From Cycloclasticus sp. (lineage in GTDB: Bacteria > Pseudomonadota > Gammaproteobacteria > Methylococcales > Cycloclasticaceae), in assembly GCA_040743155.1 (NCBI GenBank), contig JBFLJU010000001.1:2229144-2293143 (forward strand): a DNA stretch of 64,000 nt, given 5' to 3'. A program made the translations under genes and the position numbers. Numbering within the stretch: position 1 is the first letter of the stretch; each line of letters starts with the position of its first letter. Below the pieces are notes generated by a model that had not been told where the DNA came from, did no database searches, and worked only from the letters and a program-made list of their open reading frames with translations. Below are positions 26,302 to 34,952 of this stretch, piece by piece.

Positions 26302-26841
26302 TTAAAAGAACATATTTAAGTTTTTATCAACAATCACCCGCTCTGGAAGGAAAACCATTCTCGAAATAAGCTTCAACCCCTCTTCGCTGTCCCGCACAAA
26401 ATCTTGCCGCGTACCGCTATGACTTATATGATCTTTATCTCGCCTTGAGCGCAATAAGGTAAATTTACTTCGAACATCGTAAACACCTTCCTCATCGGTA
26501 CAAAAAGATTCAATATTCGTTATTGTGCGAATGTGCCTAGTGGCTGGGTCATTAAGCCAAACCATACCGGTATCTTCACGCGCCGCTCTTTGCTTTAGCT
26601 TCTCAAAGCTTTCGTCATAAATCATTGTTTCGCAGATTGTGCTACTACCGGGCCTGTTACGCCGGTAGGTATTCATCGGGATAGGCATTTTATAAGTGAT
26701 ACTTTCATCCAACATCGACAACCAATCGTCGTAACGTTCCTCGTCTAAAACTCTCGCTTCAGCCGCTAAAAACCGTTCGATTCGATAAGCTGTTTCCATG
26801 CTCGTATCTTTGCCAACTGCTGCTATTTTTTTCTTAGCCAT
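26302..26841 (-). CDS. Aromatic-ring-hydroxylating dioxygenase beta subunit (cluster A)
   Basis: This is the small subunit (179 residues) of a Rieske oxygenase, a cone-shaped SnoaL-like fold that stabilises the alpha3beta3 hexamer. Features are RIERFLAAEARVLDEERYDDWLSML (seen as EARVLDEERYDDWL), ITYKMPIP, a long helix-turn with RHIRTITNIE, and a C-terminal SRMVFLPERVIVDKNLNMFF type ending (ISRMVFLPERV). The start is MAKKK at 26839-26841. The reading frame continues upstream inside the alpha gene, but that part is a shadow. The start overlaps the alpha stop by 8 bases (ATGGCTAA), consistent with coupled 1:1 synthesis. Confidence 0.9.
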   Translation of the reverse strand: MAKKKIAAVGKDTSMETAYRIERFLAAEARVLDEERYDDWLSMLDESITYKMPIPMNTYRRNRPGSSTICETMIYDESFEKLKQRAAREDTGMVWLNDPATRHIRTITNIESFCTDEEGVYDVRSKFTLLRSRRDKDHISHSGTRQDFVRDSEEGLKLISRMVFLPERVIVDKNLNMFF

Positions 26842-28189
26842 TAGCCGCCTCCTTCTGTTCAATCTTCTCAGGTAAAATTTCGCTTGTGGTCTCAGCCAAC
26901 ATGGTTCGTTGCCACTGCGCATAAAATTCACGCTGGCAAAGCTCATTAACAATACCCGGAGAAGCATCACCCGGGCCTTCCCAATCCATTGTTCGACCTG
27001 CCGCCATCCCAAGCCAGCCTTTCATTTGACGAGTTGCATAACCGTTTGGTGAATGCGTAATCGCTTCAGTAAAGTCGCCATCATCGCCTTCTAAAATCCC
27101 TGCTGAACCAAACGTTTGACCCACGTGTTTAACAATAATTTCTTTTACGTGGGCAGGGGTGTTCTTATCTGCCATAGAGTAGGTCGCCACTTCAAAAGAG
27201 CCCGGGCCCTTGGGGTGAATAACGCGAAGTAGATTTAACCCTTGAATAATTTGTAGGTTAGGGAAAACACCCATATGCATTTCTGAGCCCAATAGTTGCT
27301 TACCGCGAACTTCGCCTAAACGCTCAATAGCGCTGGGTCTAAATTTTTCAAGGTGCTCAATGCAGGGCTCAGGGTTATCGTACAAGGCATAACCCGATTG
27401 CCCATCGAGCGTTGATAAAACGGTATGCGGTGGTATTGCAACGTGCATTTGCCCTGAGTCGTCATAACCGGTGTTGTCTTTACCAATGCCGAGCACTGTT
27501 TCTGCACGACCTTGACCGATCGTACCCACTACGCGCATGGCACCGGCATGTGCCCAAGCGACGTGATAGCCATCACCAATTGCATTTTCAACCGGTAGTT
27601 TCCAGTTGCCTGGAATTTCTACGCGGAAGGGCGTGCCAATAAGCTCCATCCCCTCGGGAGAAGCATCAAGTATCACATCTAGGTAATAGGTCATATCGCC
27701 CAAATATTCGACAAGGTCGGGGCCTTCTTCTGCAAAGGTGCCAAAGATCATGCCCTTGTAATTCTGCACACGAGCAACCGGCACTAAGCCCAATTTGCTG
27801 CGGTCAAAGTTGTCATATACTTCTTCTTCGAGCGGAACAGCCGCTAACTCACCCATATTGTCAAATGCCCAACCATGGTATGAACAGGTGAAGGCTTTAG
27901 TTTTACCCCATTCGGCTTGGCAAACTTTATTACCACGGTGACTGCATGCGTTAAGAAAGGCTCTTACTTCATTGTCTTCGCCACGAACAACAATAACGTC
28001 ATCCTCGCCCATATAGGTACGCAAAAAATCACCCGCTTCGGGTATTTGGCTATCGTGCCCTAAAAAAAGCCAGCAACGATTAAATATCTGTTTTAACTCA
28101 TCTTGATAAATATCAGGATCCCAAAAGATGCTTCGTGATTGAAGCATTGTTTCGTTATCTATCAATTCATTGTAATCAAACTTACTCAT
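26834..28189 (-). CDS. Aromatic-ring-hydroxylating dioxygenase alpha subunit (cluster A)
   Basis: This 451-residue catalytic subunit has the Rieske [2Fe-2S] ligands C82-x-H84 and C102-x2-H105 (CSHRGN, CSYHGW). The mononuclear iron site is ENAIGDGYHVAWAHAG, giving bridging D206 with H209 and H214. The third iron ligand is in EGDDGD near 369-370. This pattern is close to that of naphthalene/biphenyl-type dioxygenases (ENFVGDAYHVGWTH), which favours an aromatic hydrocarbon substrate. No ferredoxin or reductase gene is adjacent, so electrons must come from components encoded elsewhere. It leads the alpha-beta-SDR-SDR group and follows a GST gene by 49 bases. Confidence 0.93.
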   Translation of the reverse strand: MSKFDYNELIDNETMLQSRSIFWDPDIYQDELKQIFNRCWLFLGHDSQIPEAGDFLRTYMGEDDVIVVRGEDNEVRAFLNACSHRGNKVCQAEWGKTKAFTCSYHGWAFDNMGELAAVPLEEEVYDNFDRSKLGLVPVARVQNYKGMIFGTFAEEGPDLVEYLGDMTYYLDVILDASPEGMELIGTPFRVEIPGNWKLPVENAIGDGYHVAWAHAGAMRVVGTIGQGRAETVLGIGKDNTGYDDSGQMHVAIPPHTVLSTLDGQSGYALYDNPEPCIEHLEKFRPSAIERLGEVRGKQLLGSEMHMGVFPNLQIIQGLNLLRVIHPKGPGSFEVATYSMADKNTPAHVKEIIVKHVGQTFGSAGILEGDDGDFTEAITHSPNGYATRQMKGWLGMAAGRTMDWEGPGDASPGIVNELCQREFYAQWQRTMLAETTSEILPEKIEQKEAANG

Positions 28190-28238
28190 CTCTCACCCTC
28201 CTTAAGGTCTCTCTTCAGTTACTACCACCGTATTTGCA

Positions 28239-28898
28239 TTAACCTATTTGCTCTTTGCCTGCATCCATATCTGACATGACTGCTGCTGCCGCTTGCCATG
28301 ATGGTTTTTCGCGCAAACGAGCTAACCAACTTAAAATATTGGGGTAGGGCATTAGGTCCAGACCAAGAAGAAATGACAGTGAAGTAATCCCGCCATTCGC
28401 GATATCTGCAATGGAATAATCACCCGCAATATAATCTTGCCCCGCTAATTGCTTATTAAGAATATTTAACGTGCCTAAAAAAGCCTCTTTGGTGCTGGCG
28501 ACCGTTGCCTCATCAGGCTCAGGCGCTGTCATCGCAAAAAAGAAATTTAATAGCGCCGGTGCAAAACTTGCTCCTTCCCACGCCACCCATTGCTGCACTT
28601 TTGCCCGTTCTTTTGGGTCTGTTGGTAATAAACCCGTTGCAGGGTTTGCCTCCGCAAGGTATTGAAGAATAGCCCCGGATTCCCAAAGAACAAAGCCATT
28701 GTCATCTATTGTTGGCGTCACACCATTCGGGTTTATTTGTCGGTAAGGCGCATCGGCAGGTCGGCAGTCAGCCATCCGGTCTAGCGCGTTGATTTCGTAC
28801 TCAACCCCCATTTCTTCTAGCGCAATGACGGCTTTACAGCCATTACGAGAACCACCAAATGGATCGCCTTCTGCTTGTATGTGATAAAGCTTAATCAT
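28239..28898 (-). CDS. Glutathione S-transferase
   Basis: This is a 219-residue cytosolic GST. The thioredoxin-like domain has RNGCKAVIALEEMGVEYE, NPNGVTPTIDD (cis-Pro loop) and the glutathione-binding WESGAILQYLAEA (about residues 72-84). The helical domain has the conserved YSIADIANGG motif near residue 165. In aromatic degraders such GSTs often remove reactive epoxides or isomerise ring-cleavage products, and a GST inside the PAH gene clusters is common. It sits between an SDR and the dioxygenase alpha subunit in the same orientation. Confidence 0.9.
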   Translation of the reverse strand: MIKLYHIQAEGDPFGGSRNGCKAVIALEEMGVEYEINALDRMADCRPADAPYRQINPNGVTPTIDDNGFVLWESGAILQYLAEANPATGLLPTDPKERAKVQQWVAWEGASFAPALLNFFFAMTAPEPDEATVASTKEAFLGTLNILNKQLAGQDYIAGDYSIADIANGGITSLSFLLGLDLMPYPNILSWLARLREKPSWQAAAAVMSDMDAGKEQIG

Positions 28899-28925
28899 GT
28901 TCTCTTTCCTTATGTGATTATTAAA

Positions 28926-29705
28926 TTAGATGGCTGTTAGGCCGCCATCGATACAAAAGTTTTGCCCTGTTGCGAAGCGAGACTCTTCCGACGCGAGATA
29001 CAGTGCGCAGTAGGCAATATCTTCTGGCTGACCTAAAACATCCATCAACTGCAATTTCATGATGTCCTCAATCATTTGTTTTAAGACCTCTTTATCTGGG
29101 AAGACAGCAAACGCCGGTGTTTCAATCAAGCCAGGGGAAATACTGTTGACGCGAATTTTGGCATCAGCGAATTCAGCCGCCAGCGTTCTTGTCATCGCAA
29201 TCACGCCACCTTTGGTCATTGAGTGTGCAAATTGATGAATATGCCCCGCAAAGGTCGAACCGATAACACCCGCAGCAGACGCCGTATTAATAATTGAGCC
29301 TCCACCACGCCGTTTCATAATGGGGAAGGCGTGCTTGATGGCGTAATACACCAAATCTAGTTCATTGCGTACTAGCCAATGCCAATCTTCGGTTGAGAAC
29401 TCATCAATCTTGCCGTAGCGCACCGCTGAGGCGTTGTTGTATAAAATATCGAAGTCACCGTAGGTTTCTACTGCAAAATCAACCCAGCTTTTGACTTCAT
29501 CTTCATCGCCAAGATCAACGATACGGCTGACCATTTCACCGCCCGCATCAATAACTCGCTGAACTGTTTCTTCACTCTCGGCTTGTTTCACGTCGCAACC
29601 AACAATTTTGGCGCCTTGTGCGGCAAACATTTCTGCTGCCGCCCGACCTTGGCCACCAGCCGTTCCTGTGATGAGAGCGACCTTCCCCGCTAAACGCCCA
29701 GTCAT
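28926..29705 (-). CDS. Short-chain dehydrogenase/reductase family protein with His in place of the catalytic Tyr
   Basis: This 259-residue SDR has TGTAGGQGRA (cofactor loop), CDVK after the second strand, NNAS instead of NNAG, and a Ser in NTASAAG. The usual YxxxK is AHSMTK, so His stands four residues before the catalytic Lys. I recall related SDR subfamilies with HxxxK. The residue is probably real, and the activity may differ from a classical dehydrogenase. The C-terminus GQNFCIDGGLTAI is normal. It overlaps the upstream small gene by 4 bases (ATGA), as part of the Rieske-small protein-SDR group. Confidence 0.85.
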   Translation of the reverse strand: MTGRLAGKVALITGTAGGQGRAAAEMFAAQGAKIVGCDVKQAESEETVQRVIDAGGEMVSRIVDLGDEDEVKSWVDFAVETYGDFDILYNNASAVRYGKIDEFSTEDWHWLVRNELDLVYYAIKHAFPIMKRRGGGSIINTASAAGVIGSTFAGHIHQFAHSMTKGGVIAMTRTLAAEFADAKIRVNSISPGLIETPAFAVFPDKEVLKQMIEDIMKLQLMDVLGQPEDIAYCALYLASEESRFATGQNFCIDGGLTAI

Positions 29706-30052
29706 AAGATAGTCCTGTCGCTAAAACCTGTTTTTTTAACCATTCTAAGCAGGTCAATGCCTGTGCCTAAAACCGGTGCTTTCCATTTGTACACCGCATT
29801 ATCAACCTCGCACATGGCAAGAGCCGCTCTAGATAACTTCAGATCTTCGCCGGTCAAATCAGATAATTTGAATTGGTTTAAGTATTCAATAATAGCCGGC
29901 AGTTTTGGCAACATTGCATAATGAAAAGAATTGATCTCATCCATTGTGCTGTTCATACGTTTAACCAATCTATCTTCGGTCGTTTCCAAAGCCCACTGGT
30001 TAATTTCCGCTTCGATCTCACTGGTATCTGGACGTGCTATAGCTTCGCTCAT
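29702..30052 (-). CDS. Small helical protein of unknown function in the Rieske operon
   Basis: This protein of 116 residues is not one I recognise. It appears all-helical: INQWALETTEDRLVKRM near the N-terminus, MLPKLPAIIEYLNQF in the middle, and YKWKAPVLGTGIDLLRM toward the C-terminus. There is no signal peptide, no cysteine pair and no metal motif. It is tightly coupled on both sides: its ATG overlaps the Rieske oxygenase stop (ATGA) and its stop overlaps the next SDR start (ATGA). Such packing suggests it is an accessory subunit or chaperone of the Rieske enzyme or of the SDR, but this is inference only. Confidence 0.75.
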   Translation of the reverse strand: MSEAIARPDTSEIEAEINQWALETTEDRLVKRMNSTMDEINSFHYAMLPKLPAIIEYLNQFKLSDLTGEDLKLSRAALAMCEVDNAVYKWKAPVLGTGIDLLRMVKKTGFSDRTIL

Positions 30053-31278
30053 TTCAACTCTCCCGTTCCTTTCATTGCGCTCATTAGGCGATGATAATAA
30101 GCACGTATAACGTTTTCCTGCTTATTGATATAAACCTCTTTAATAACACCTGCATTAAAATTCATTTGAATTCCTTCCGCGGTGTATAAATCTTCAGTTA
30201 GCACATCTCGAATCTGGATTCGGCCTTGTTCAGAGTTAAACTGTTGCCCAAAGTCCTCCACTTCCCCCGTGTGAAAGAAATCAACCTCCCAAAAACATTC
30301 TCCTGGAGCAATTGGGAGTGTTCTTTGAACTAAAATTTGTCCTTTCTGGATAAATAACACAACGTTGGGGAATAATAAGTAAGCATCAAAAATCCATAAT
30401 GGGTGGTCTTCATTTAAAACACCCTCACCATCATTTGCAGTAAACTCATTTTCTGATTTTGTGTATAAGGATGTCGCCCCGTGTTTAGCTGCTAGTAGCG
30501 CCACATCAGTTTGTATTCCAGCCATCTGTTCTGGGCGATATGCACAAACTCTTCCAGGAATGCCGATACTATCGGGGTAAACATCAGAAGGTGCGTGCGT
30601 CCCAGGAATTGCACCGGCGATTGTGTTTCGGTGTGTTTGGTCAACGTGGTAGCCTTCAATTTGCGCATCAACTAATAATTTCCAGTTGGCATTAAATTTA
30701 GCTCGCCAACCATAACTCCAAGTCCAATCTTTATTGCCTAGATACTTGTCAAATGAATCATTAAGCGGTTCTAGGTACTTTCTCAATGAAACGCTGGGCT
30801 CTAGGTCTAAGTTAATAAACACAAATCCGCCCCACACATCGACAGACACTTTCTTAAGGCCTAATTTGCTTTTATCAAGATCGCTAAAAAGTTCTTCGCC
30901 CGGCACATCTGCTAATTTTCCTTCTGAATCAAATACCCAACCATGAAAACCACAGGTCATGAATTTTGCTTTGCCACAAGGCTCGTTCAAAACATGTGCA
31001 CCACGGTGGGTACACGCATTGTAAAAAGCGTTTACCTGCCCATGCTTATCTCTAGTAATAATGATTGATGTTTCTAAGGCATCAATAAAAAAAGTAAAAA
31101 AATCACCATGCTCGGCAACGTCGCTTTCCCTGCCCGCCATTAACCATGTTTTCTTGAATATCTGCTCTTTTTCCTGCTCAAAAAAGGCTTGCGATGAATA
31201 ATGATCAGACGGAATAGCATCCGTTCCAAGTTCATGCGAGCCAAGTGGCGGTATTGCCATAACATCTACATTTCCCAT
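30049..31278 (-). CDS. Stand-alone Rieske non-haem iron oxygenase
   Basis: This is a 409-residue Rieske oxygenase without a beta-subunit gene beside it. Rieske ligands are C89-x-H91 and C109-x2-H112 (CTHRGA, CGFHGW). The iron site reads QIEGYHVDQTH, with H211 and H216; the bridging position is E208 rather than the usual Asp, and EDLYTAEGIQ supplies the C-terminal motif. The combination suggests an alpha-only (homotrimeric) oxygenase, or one whose partner is the 116-residue protein immediately downstream. It begins cluster A, divergent from azoR across a 345-base gap. A Met at residue 7 is an alternative start. Confidence 0.9.
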   Translation of the reverse strand: MGNVDVMAIPPLGSHELGTDAIPSDHYSSQAFFEQEKEQIFKKTWLMAGRESDVAEHGDFFTFFIDALETSIIITRDKHGQVNAFYNACTHRGAHVLNEPCGKAKFMTCGFHGWVFDSEGKLADVPGEELFSDLDKSKLGLKKVSVDVWGGFVFINLDLEPSVSLRKYLEPLNDSFDKYLGNKDWTWSYGWRAKFNANWKLLVDAQIEGYHVDQTHRNTIAGAIPGTHAPSDVYPDSIGIPGRVCAYRPEQMAGIQTDVALLAAKHGATSLYTKSENEFTANDGEGVLNEDHPLWIFDAYLLFPNVVLFIQKGQILVQRTLPIAPGECFWEVDFFHTGEVEDFGQQFNSEQGRIQIRDVLTEDLYTAEGIQMNFNAGVIKEVYINKQENVIRAYYHRLMSAMKGTGELK

Positions 31279-31623
31279 CTTCTATTCCCCATTTCAATTA
31301 ATCAATTTTGACGAGATATATTAATACCGTCATCTTCACCTTCATTACATAACGAATGTTAGTTAGTGAAGCAGAGTATTCGAAACCTGTCTATAAGAAT
31401 TTGCTTATGTTATGCATCTTGTCACATATGGTGAATTTAAGCCGTCAACATGCTTTTCTTAAACGCTCACCTCTTGGCTTATTTTTTTACCATAGGGCTC
31501 AAATAATTCACACAAGATCCGCCCGACAATAGGCACTATCCGACACCACCAATGAATGAAAAATTCACAGCTTGGCTATTCGATGTTACGGTAAGTGTCA
31601 ACTAAATAAGTTAGGAAGAAACA
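31279..31623. other. Divergent promoter region between Rieske oxygenase and azoR
   Basis: No gene is supported here. It separates divergently transcribed units, so both promoters should lie inside. The motif AATTCAC occurs twice on the plus strand (near 31507 and 31563) and once inverted as GTGAATT near 31430. That could be a weak operator set, but it is short enough to be chance. Confidence 0.4.
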
Positions 31624-32247
31624 ATGAGTAGACTACTTTATATCCAAGCTTCTCCACGTAGCGACCGCTCAAACTCTACCGATATAGCAAATACCTATAT
31701 CGATGTATTTAAAGCCGCTTCCACAGACAATACCGTCACCACGCTGAATGTTTGGGATATGAACTTGCCCGAATTCGATGGTGACCACCTGAATGCCAAG
31801 TACAATTTTTTACACGGCCAAAATCCTAGTGACGCTGAAGCTGCTGCTTGGCAAGAAATTGTTTCTATTGCCGACCAGTTTAAAGCCGCTGACCGCTATT
31901 TATTTAGCGTGCCCATGTGGAATTTTTCAATTCCATACAAACTAAAGCATTTTATTGATGTTATTACACAACCAGGGCTTACGTTTAGTTTCTCACCGGA
32001 AACTGGCTTTCAAGGTTTGCTCACTGGCAAACCCGTTACTGCCATTTATTCACGTGGTGTCGAGTACGATAACGACGAGGCAAGGAGCATGGACTTCCAA
32101 AAACCTTATCTCGAGACGGCACTTAGGTTTATTGGCTTTAGCGACATAAATAGCATAATAGTTGAACCAACCTTAGCTGACCCAGATAGCCTGACCAACA
32201 CCATAAAAACCGCAAAGGTGGCGGCGGCAGCTTTTGCAAACAAATAA
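31624..32247 (+). CDS. azoR: FMN-dependent NADH:quinone reductase / azoreductase
   Basis: This is a 207-residue flavodoxin-like protein. The opening LLYIQASPRSDRSNST is the AzoR phosphate-binding loop. SVPMWNFSIPYKLKHFIDVI (about residues 99-118) matches the conserved MPMYNFsiPs-type FMN contact, and YSRGV appears later. AzoR enzymes reduce quinones and azo dyes by two-electron transfer and protect against quinone stress, which makes sense in an aromatic degrader. Its stop overlaps the ATG of a truncated SDR remnant (TAATG), so it once led an operon. Confidence 0.9.
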   Translation: MSRLLYIQASPRSDRSNSTDIANTYIDVFKAASTDNTVTTLNVWDMNLPEFDGDHLNAKYNFLHGQNPSDAEAAAWQEIVSIADQFKAADRYLFSVPMWNFSIPYKLKHFIDVITQPGLTFSFSPETGFQGLLTGKPVTAIYSRGVEYDNDEARSMDFQKPYLETALRFIGFSDINSIIVEPTLADPDSLTNTIKTAKVAAAAFANK

Positions 32248-32371
32248 TGGATTTACGATTAAAAGATAAAATTGCCTTTGTCTCCAGTTCTAGCCAAGCA
32301 TTGGCTTTGTCATCACCAACATTGGTGCTTCAATACGTGTGGAGGGAGGGGTGGTAAAACCCTATGTTTAA
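32247..32371 (+). pseudogene. Deleted SDR gene remnant
   Basis: The ATG overlaps the azoR stop and opens MDLRLKDKIAFVSSSSQ, the usual start of a 3-oxoacyl-ACP-reductase-like SDR. After about 17 codons the frame changes, and the other frame gives ITNIGASIRVEGGVVKPYV followed by TAA at 32371. This looks like the normal SDR C-terminus (G-x-S-I-R-V-D-G-G). The 200 or so codons between are missing, so the gene has an internal deletion fusing its two ends out of frame. Confidence 0.7.
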
Positions 32372-32937
32372 TACTGGTTAAGCCGCTACTACATTTTTCA
32401 CGCCACGGACCTAATAGCTAAGTTATTTTGCTAGTGCTACGTGACGATGTGCCCAACACGAAATTAACTGTTATCGCTCAGTCAATGACTGATTGCCGTT
32501 CTTAACCTTTCTTGTGTGTTCTTCGCTGCCGGTATTGCTGTATCCACGAAAAAATAAATCTGTGTGTTTTTACTCCTTCTCGCTTTCGCAGGTGCTTTAC
32601 TGGCTACTTTTCCCGTTGGAAATATGGGGCACGTTTTCTACCAATCGGGCTCACGGGGTGGGCCCTAATAGTGACATATACACAATGAATCAATAGGTTG
32701 CCGGCTATCTGCCTCATTACACCTGAGCTAGGCTTTGGAATTCTCATGGTAGTGGGTACGCAATTTATATTAGAAGGTGAGTATCTACTACGGACTTTTT
32801 TATTGCTGCTACCCTCTTTTTACCGACCAACAATCTTCTACTACTCAATACCCCGATATTCAGGCTGATGCTAAAGTAGGAGGGCGACAGCCAGTATCTA
32901 AAGCCGCCCTTCACTCTAATTAAAGGGTAATCGTTCT
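32372..32937. other. Degenerate gene debris
   Basis: No intact gene is present. One frame (about 32490-32665) encodes hydrophobic text, FFAAGIAVSTKK, a stop, then FLLLLAFAGALLATFPVG. A second (about 32710-32870) gives TPELGFGILMVVGTQFILEG. They look like remains of one or more membrane-protein genes, but I cannot name the family. There is a 7-bp palindrome TCAGTCA-A-TGACTGA at 32478-32492. Near 32880-32915 a GGGCG/CGCCC hairpin lies downstream of the acyl-CoA synthetase but lacks a T-run. Confidence 0.4.
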
Positions 32938-34518
32938 TTATTGGCTTGGGAAATCCCAAGGCACTGACAAGCGACCGTCCTTAAACATTGCTTGAATATC
33001 TTTTTTGAGCACTTTACCCGTTAAACCTTTTGGCAAATCATCTACGAGTACTAGTGCCTTTGGCACTTCAAATTTAGCCATGCGTGTTTTGCTAAAAGCG
33101 ATAACCTCATCGGAGTCAAATGCATCCGCATTCTTTGCAATAATAACCGCTACAACCGCTTCATCCCACTCTGGGTGCGGCACGCCAACGACTGCTACCT
33201 CCGTAATATTTTCATGCTCATCCAATACATTTTCAACCATACTAGGGAAAACGTTAGCAGAGCCGGTGATAATAAGATTATTTTTTCTATCCGTTAAATA
33301 GAGGAAGCCTTCCTCATCAATATAGCCGAGGTCATTGGTACATAACCAACCACCTTGTAGTGCTGCATTAGTTTGCTCTTCCAGCCCTAAGTAACCCGTC
33401 ATCACAGAGTCTGACCTTAGCCAGATTTCACCTATGGTGTCTGGTGGACAAACAACATCCTTATCATCACGTATCTCAACATCAAAGTGTAGCGTTGGTC
33501 TGCCACAAGAACGCAGCAAGTGTTCTTCACCAGCCAACCCCCTTCTAGTATCTTCCGGTGACATCACACATATCCAACCGCCTGTTGCTTCGGTCACGCC
33601 ATATAACTGTGACATATCACAGCCAAACGCCTCGGTTGCTCTACGAATAAGCTCAGGGGTGCTAGGAGAAGACCCATAGGTAATCAAACGCAACGAGGGT
33701 AGTTCAATCCCTTTTTCTTCTTTTAATTGAATAAGGCGGCGCATCATTATCGGCACCATAATAGTAACCGTTACTTTATGCTTGTTAATATGTGCAAAGT
33801 ATTCATCAGGGTCGAAGTCACCTTCGGGTAACACTGAGGTCATTCCATTAACCGTATTCATCGTAATTAACACGAATGTTATCCACGCAGAAGACGTTGG
33901 CGCATACCAAACATCATTAGGTGCCAAACCTAAGTTCAACACTGTATTCATCATCGCTTCGCGTAATGCGACCTGGGATAATAAAACGCCTTTAGGCGAA
34001 CCCGTAGTCCCTGATGTATAGCTAATCGCCGCTAAATCATCATTATGTATTTCTGGTAAGGTCACATCTATATCGCTACTACTTAGCAGCTTTTCATAAT
34101 CATAGGGCAGCTCGTGCTCGCCACCATAGCCGATCAGAATGATGCCTTCGGATGCTAATTTTTCGGGCAGATCACCCATTAACTCAACACAATTTGCTTG
34201 CACTAGCACAACTTTTGCATTTGAGTCTTTGATCACATACAGCATTTCTTTAGGAGAGAAACGCCAGTTGATACCGACACGAGGCGCGCCTAATTTAAGG
34301 CACCCATGGAAAGCTTCATATATTTCTATATGCTCATGTGAAAGTATGCCAACGACATCACCTTTACCAATACCTTCTTTTTGTAATGCTTTTGCAAAGA
34401 GATTAGCCCTTTGATTTAGCGTAGCCCAATCTATTGAACGGTCTCCTTCATAAAACGCAATCTTTTTGGGCATCGCTTTTGCTGCACGCAGCAAAAAATC
34501 CCTAACCAATGCTGTCAT
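32938..34518 (-). CDS. Acyl-CoA synthetase (AMP-forming)
   Basis: This 526-residue ANL-superfamily ligase activates a carboxylic acid to its CoA thioester via an acyl-AMP. Motifs are the P-loop YTSGTTGSPKGVLL (about residues 167-180), LYGVTEATGG, and the hinge DRKNNLIITGSANVFP. The C-terminal Lys is in TGKVLKKDI. The carboxylate substrate is not readable. Its partners, a thiolase-like protein and a DUF35 protein immediately upstream, suggest CoA-dependent shortening of a side chain or ring-derived acid. It is the last gene of cluster B and abuts the DUF35 stop (TAA then ATG). Confidence 0.92.
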   Translation of the reverse strand: MTALVRDFLLRAAKAMPKKIAFYEGDRSIDWATLNQRANLFAKALQKEGIGKGDVVGILSHEHIEIYEAFHGCLKLGAPRVGINWRFSPKEMLYVIKDSNAKVVLVQANCVELMGDLPEKLASEGIILIGYGGEHELPYDYEKLLSSSDIDVTLPEIHNDDLAAISYTSGTTGSPKGVLLSQVALREAMMNTVLNLGLAPNDVWYAPTSSAWITFVLITMNTVNGMTSVLPEGDFDPDEYFAHINKHKVTVTIMVPIMMRRLIQLKEEKGIELPSLRLITYGSSPSTPELIRRATEAFGCDMSQLYGVTEATGGWICVMSPEDTRRGLAGEEHLLRSCGRPTLHFDVEIRDDKDVVCPPDTIGEIWLRSDSVMTGYLGLEEQTNAALQGGWLCTNDLGYIDEEGFLYLTDRKNNLIITGSANVFPSMVENVLDEHENITEVAVVGVPHPEWDEAVVAVIIAKNADAFDSDEVIAFSKTRMAKFEVPKALVLVDDLPKGLTGKVLKKDIQAMFKDGRLSVPWDFPSQ

Positions 34519-34944
34519 TTACTCTTCCCCGTCTTTTAATTTAAAAAATAGCAGCTCATTTTTTTTATCTATTGTTTTAAAGCTTGCTACGACTGCTGAA
34601 CCGACCTTGTATTCTTGGTTCTCTTTTACTTCTATATGTCCCATAACCCGGGGCCCTTCTTCCAATTCAATTAAAGCAACCGTGTAGGGGATTTTGTCAT
34701 TGAAATAAGGGTGAAAACTACGATGAAAAACAACATAGCTATAAATCACACCCCTGCCTTTCGATGCCAGCCATTCAAGTTTATTAGACCCACACTCGTC
34801 GCACACAACCTGCGCTGGCGGGAGAAAAGTCTGGCAAGCCTGACACTGTTGAATCAACACCTTGTGTTGTTCCATCCCATCATAGAATGGCTTTGCAACA
34901 TCAATAATGGTTGGCCAAATCACACCTTCTTTTGGATATTCCAT
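34519..34944 (-). CDS. DUF35 zinc-ribbon / OB-fold protein
   Basis: This 141-residue protein has an N-terminal rubredoxin-like zinc ribbon with C34, C37, C48 and C51 (CQAC, CDEC), followed by an OB-fold (GRGVIYSYVVFHR, then ALIELEEGPRVMGHI). DUF35 proteins bind acyl-CoA and partner thiolase-superfamily enzymes. Known pairs are ChsH2-DUF35 with Ltp2 in steroid side-chain retro-aldol cleavage, and archaeal HMG-CoA synthase complexes. Here it lies 8 bases after a thiolase-like gene, the expected partner. The joint activity is inferred, not shown. Confidence 0.9.
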   Translation of the reverse strand: MEYPKEGVIWPTIIDVAKPFYDGMEQHKVLIQQCQACQTFLPPAQVVCDECGSNKLEWLASKGRGVIYSYVVFHRSFHPYFNDKIPYTVALIELEEGPRVMGHIEVKENQEYKVGSAVVASFKTIDKKNELLFFKLKDGEE

Positions 34945-34952
34945 AACGCCCT

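Noticed and set aside
26842-27012. N-terminal extension of the cluster A beta subunit
   Set aside because: The added 57 residues are rich in Arg and Trp without family likeness and lie wholly inside the alpha-subunit gene in another frame; the start with the 8-base overlap is better.
29583-29598. GTTTCACG resembling half of a parS site
   Set aside because: Only half of the TGTTTCACGTGAAACA palindrome is present and it lies in an SDR gene far from parAB.
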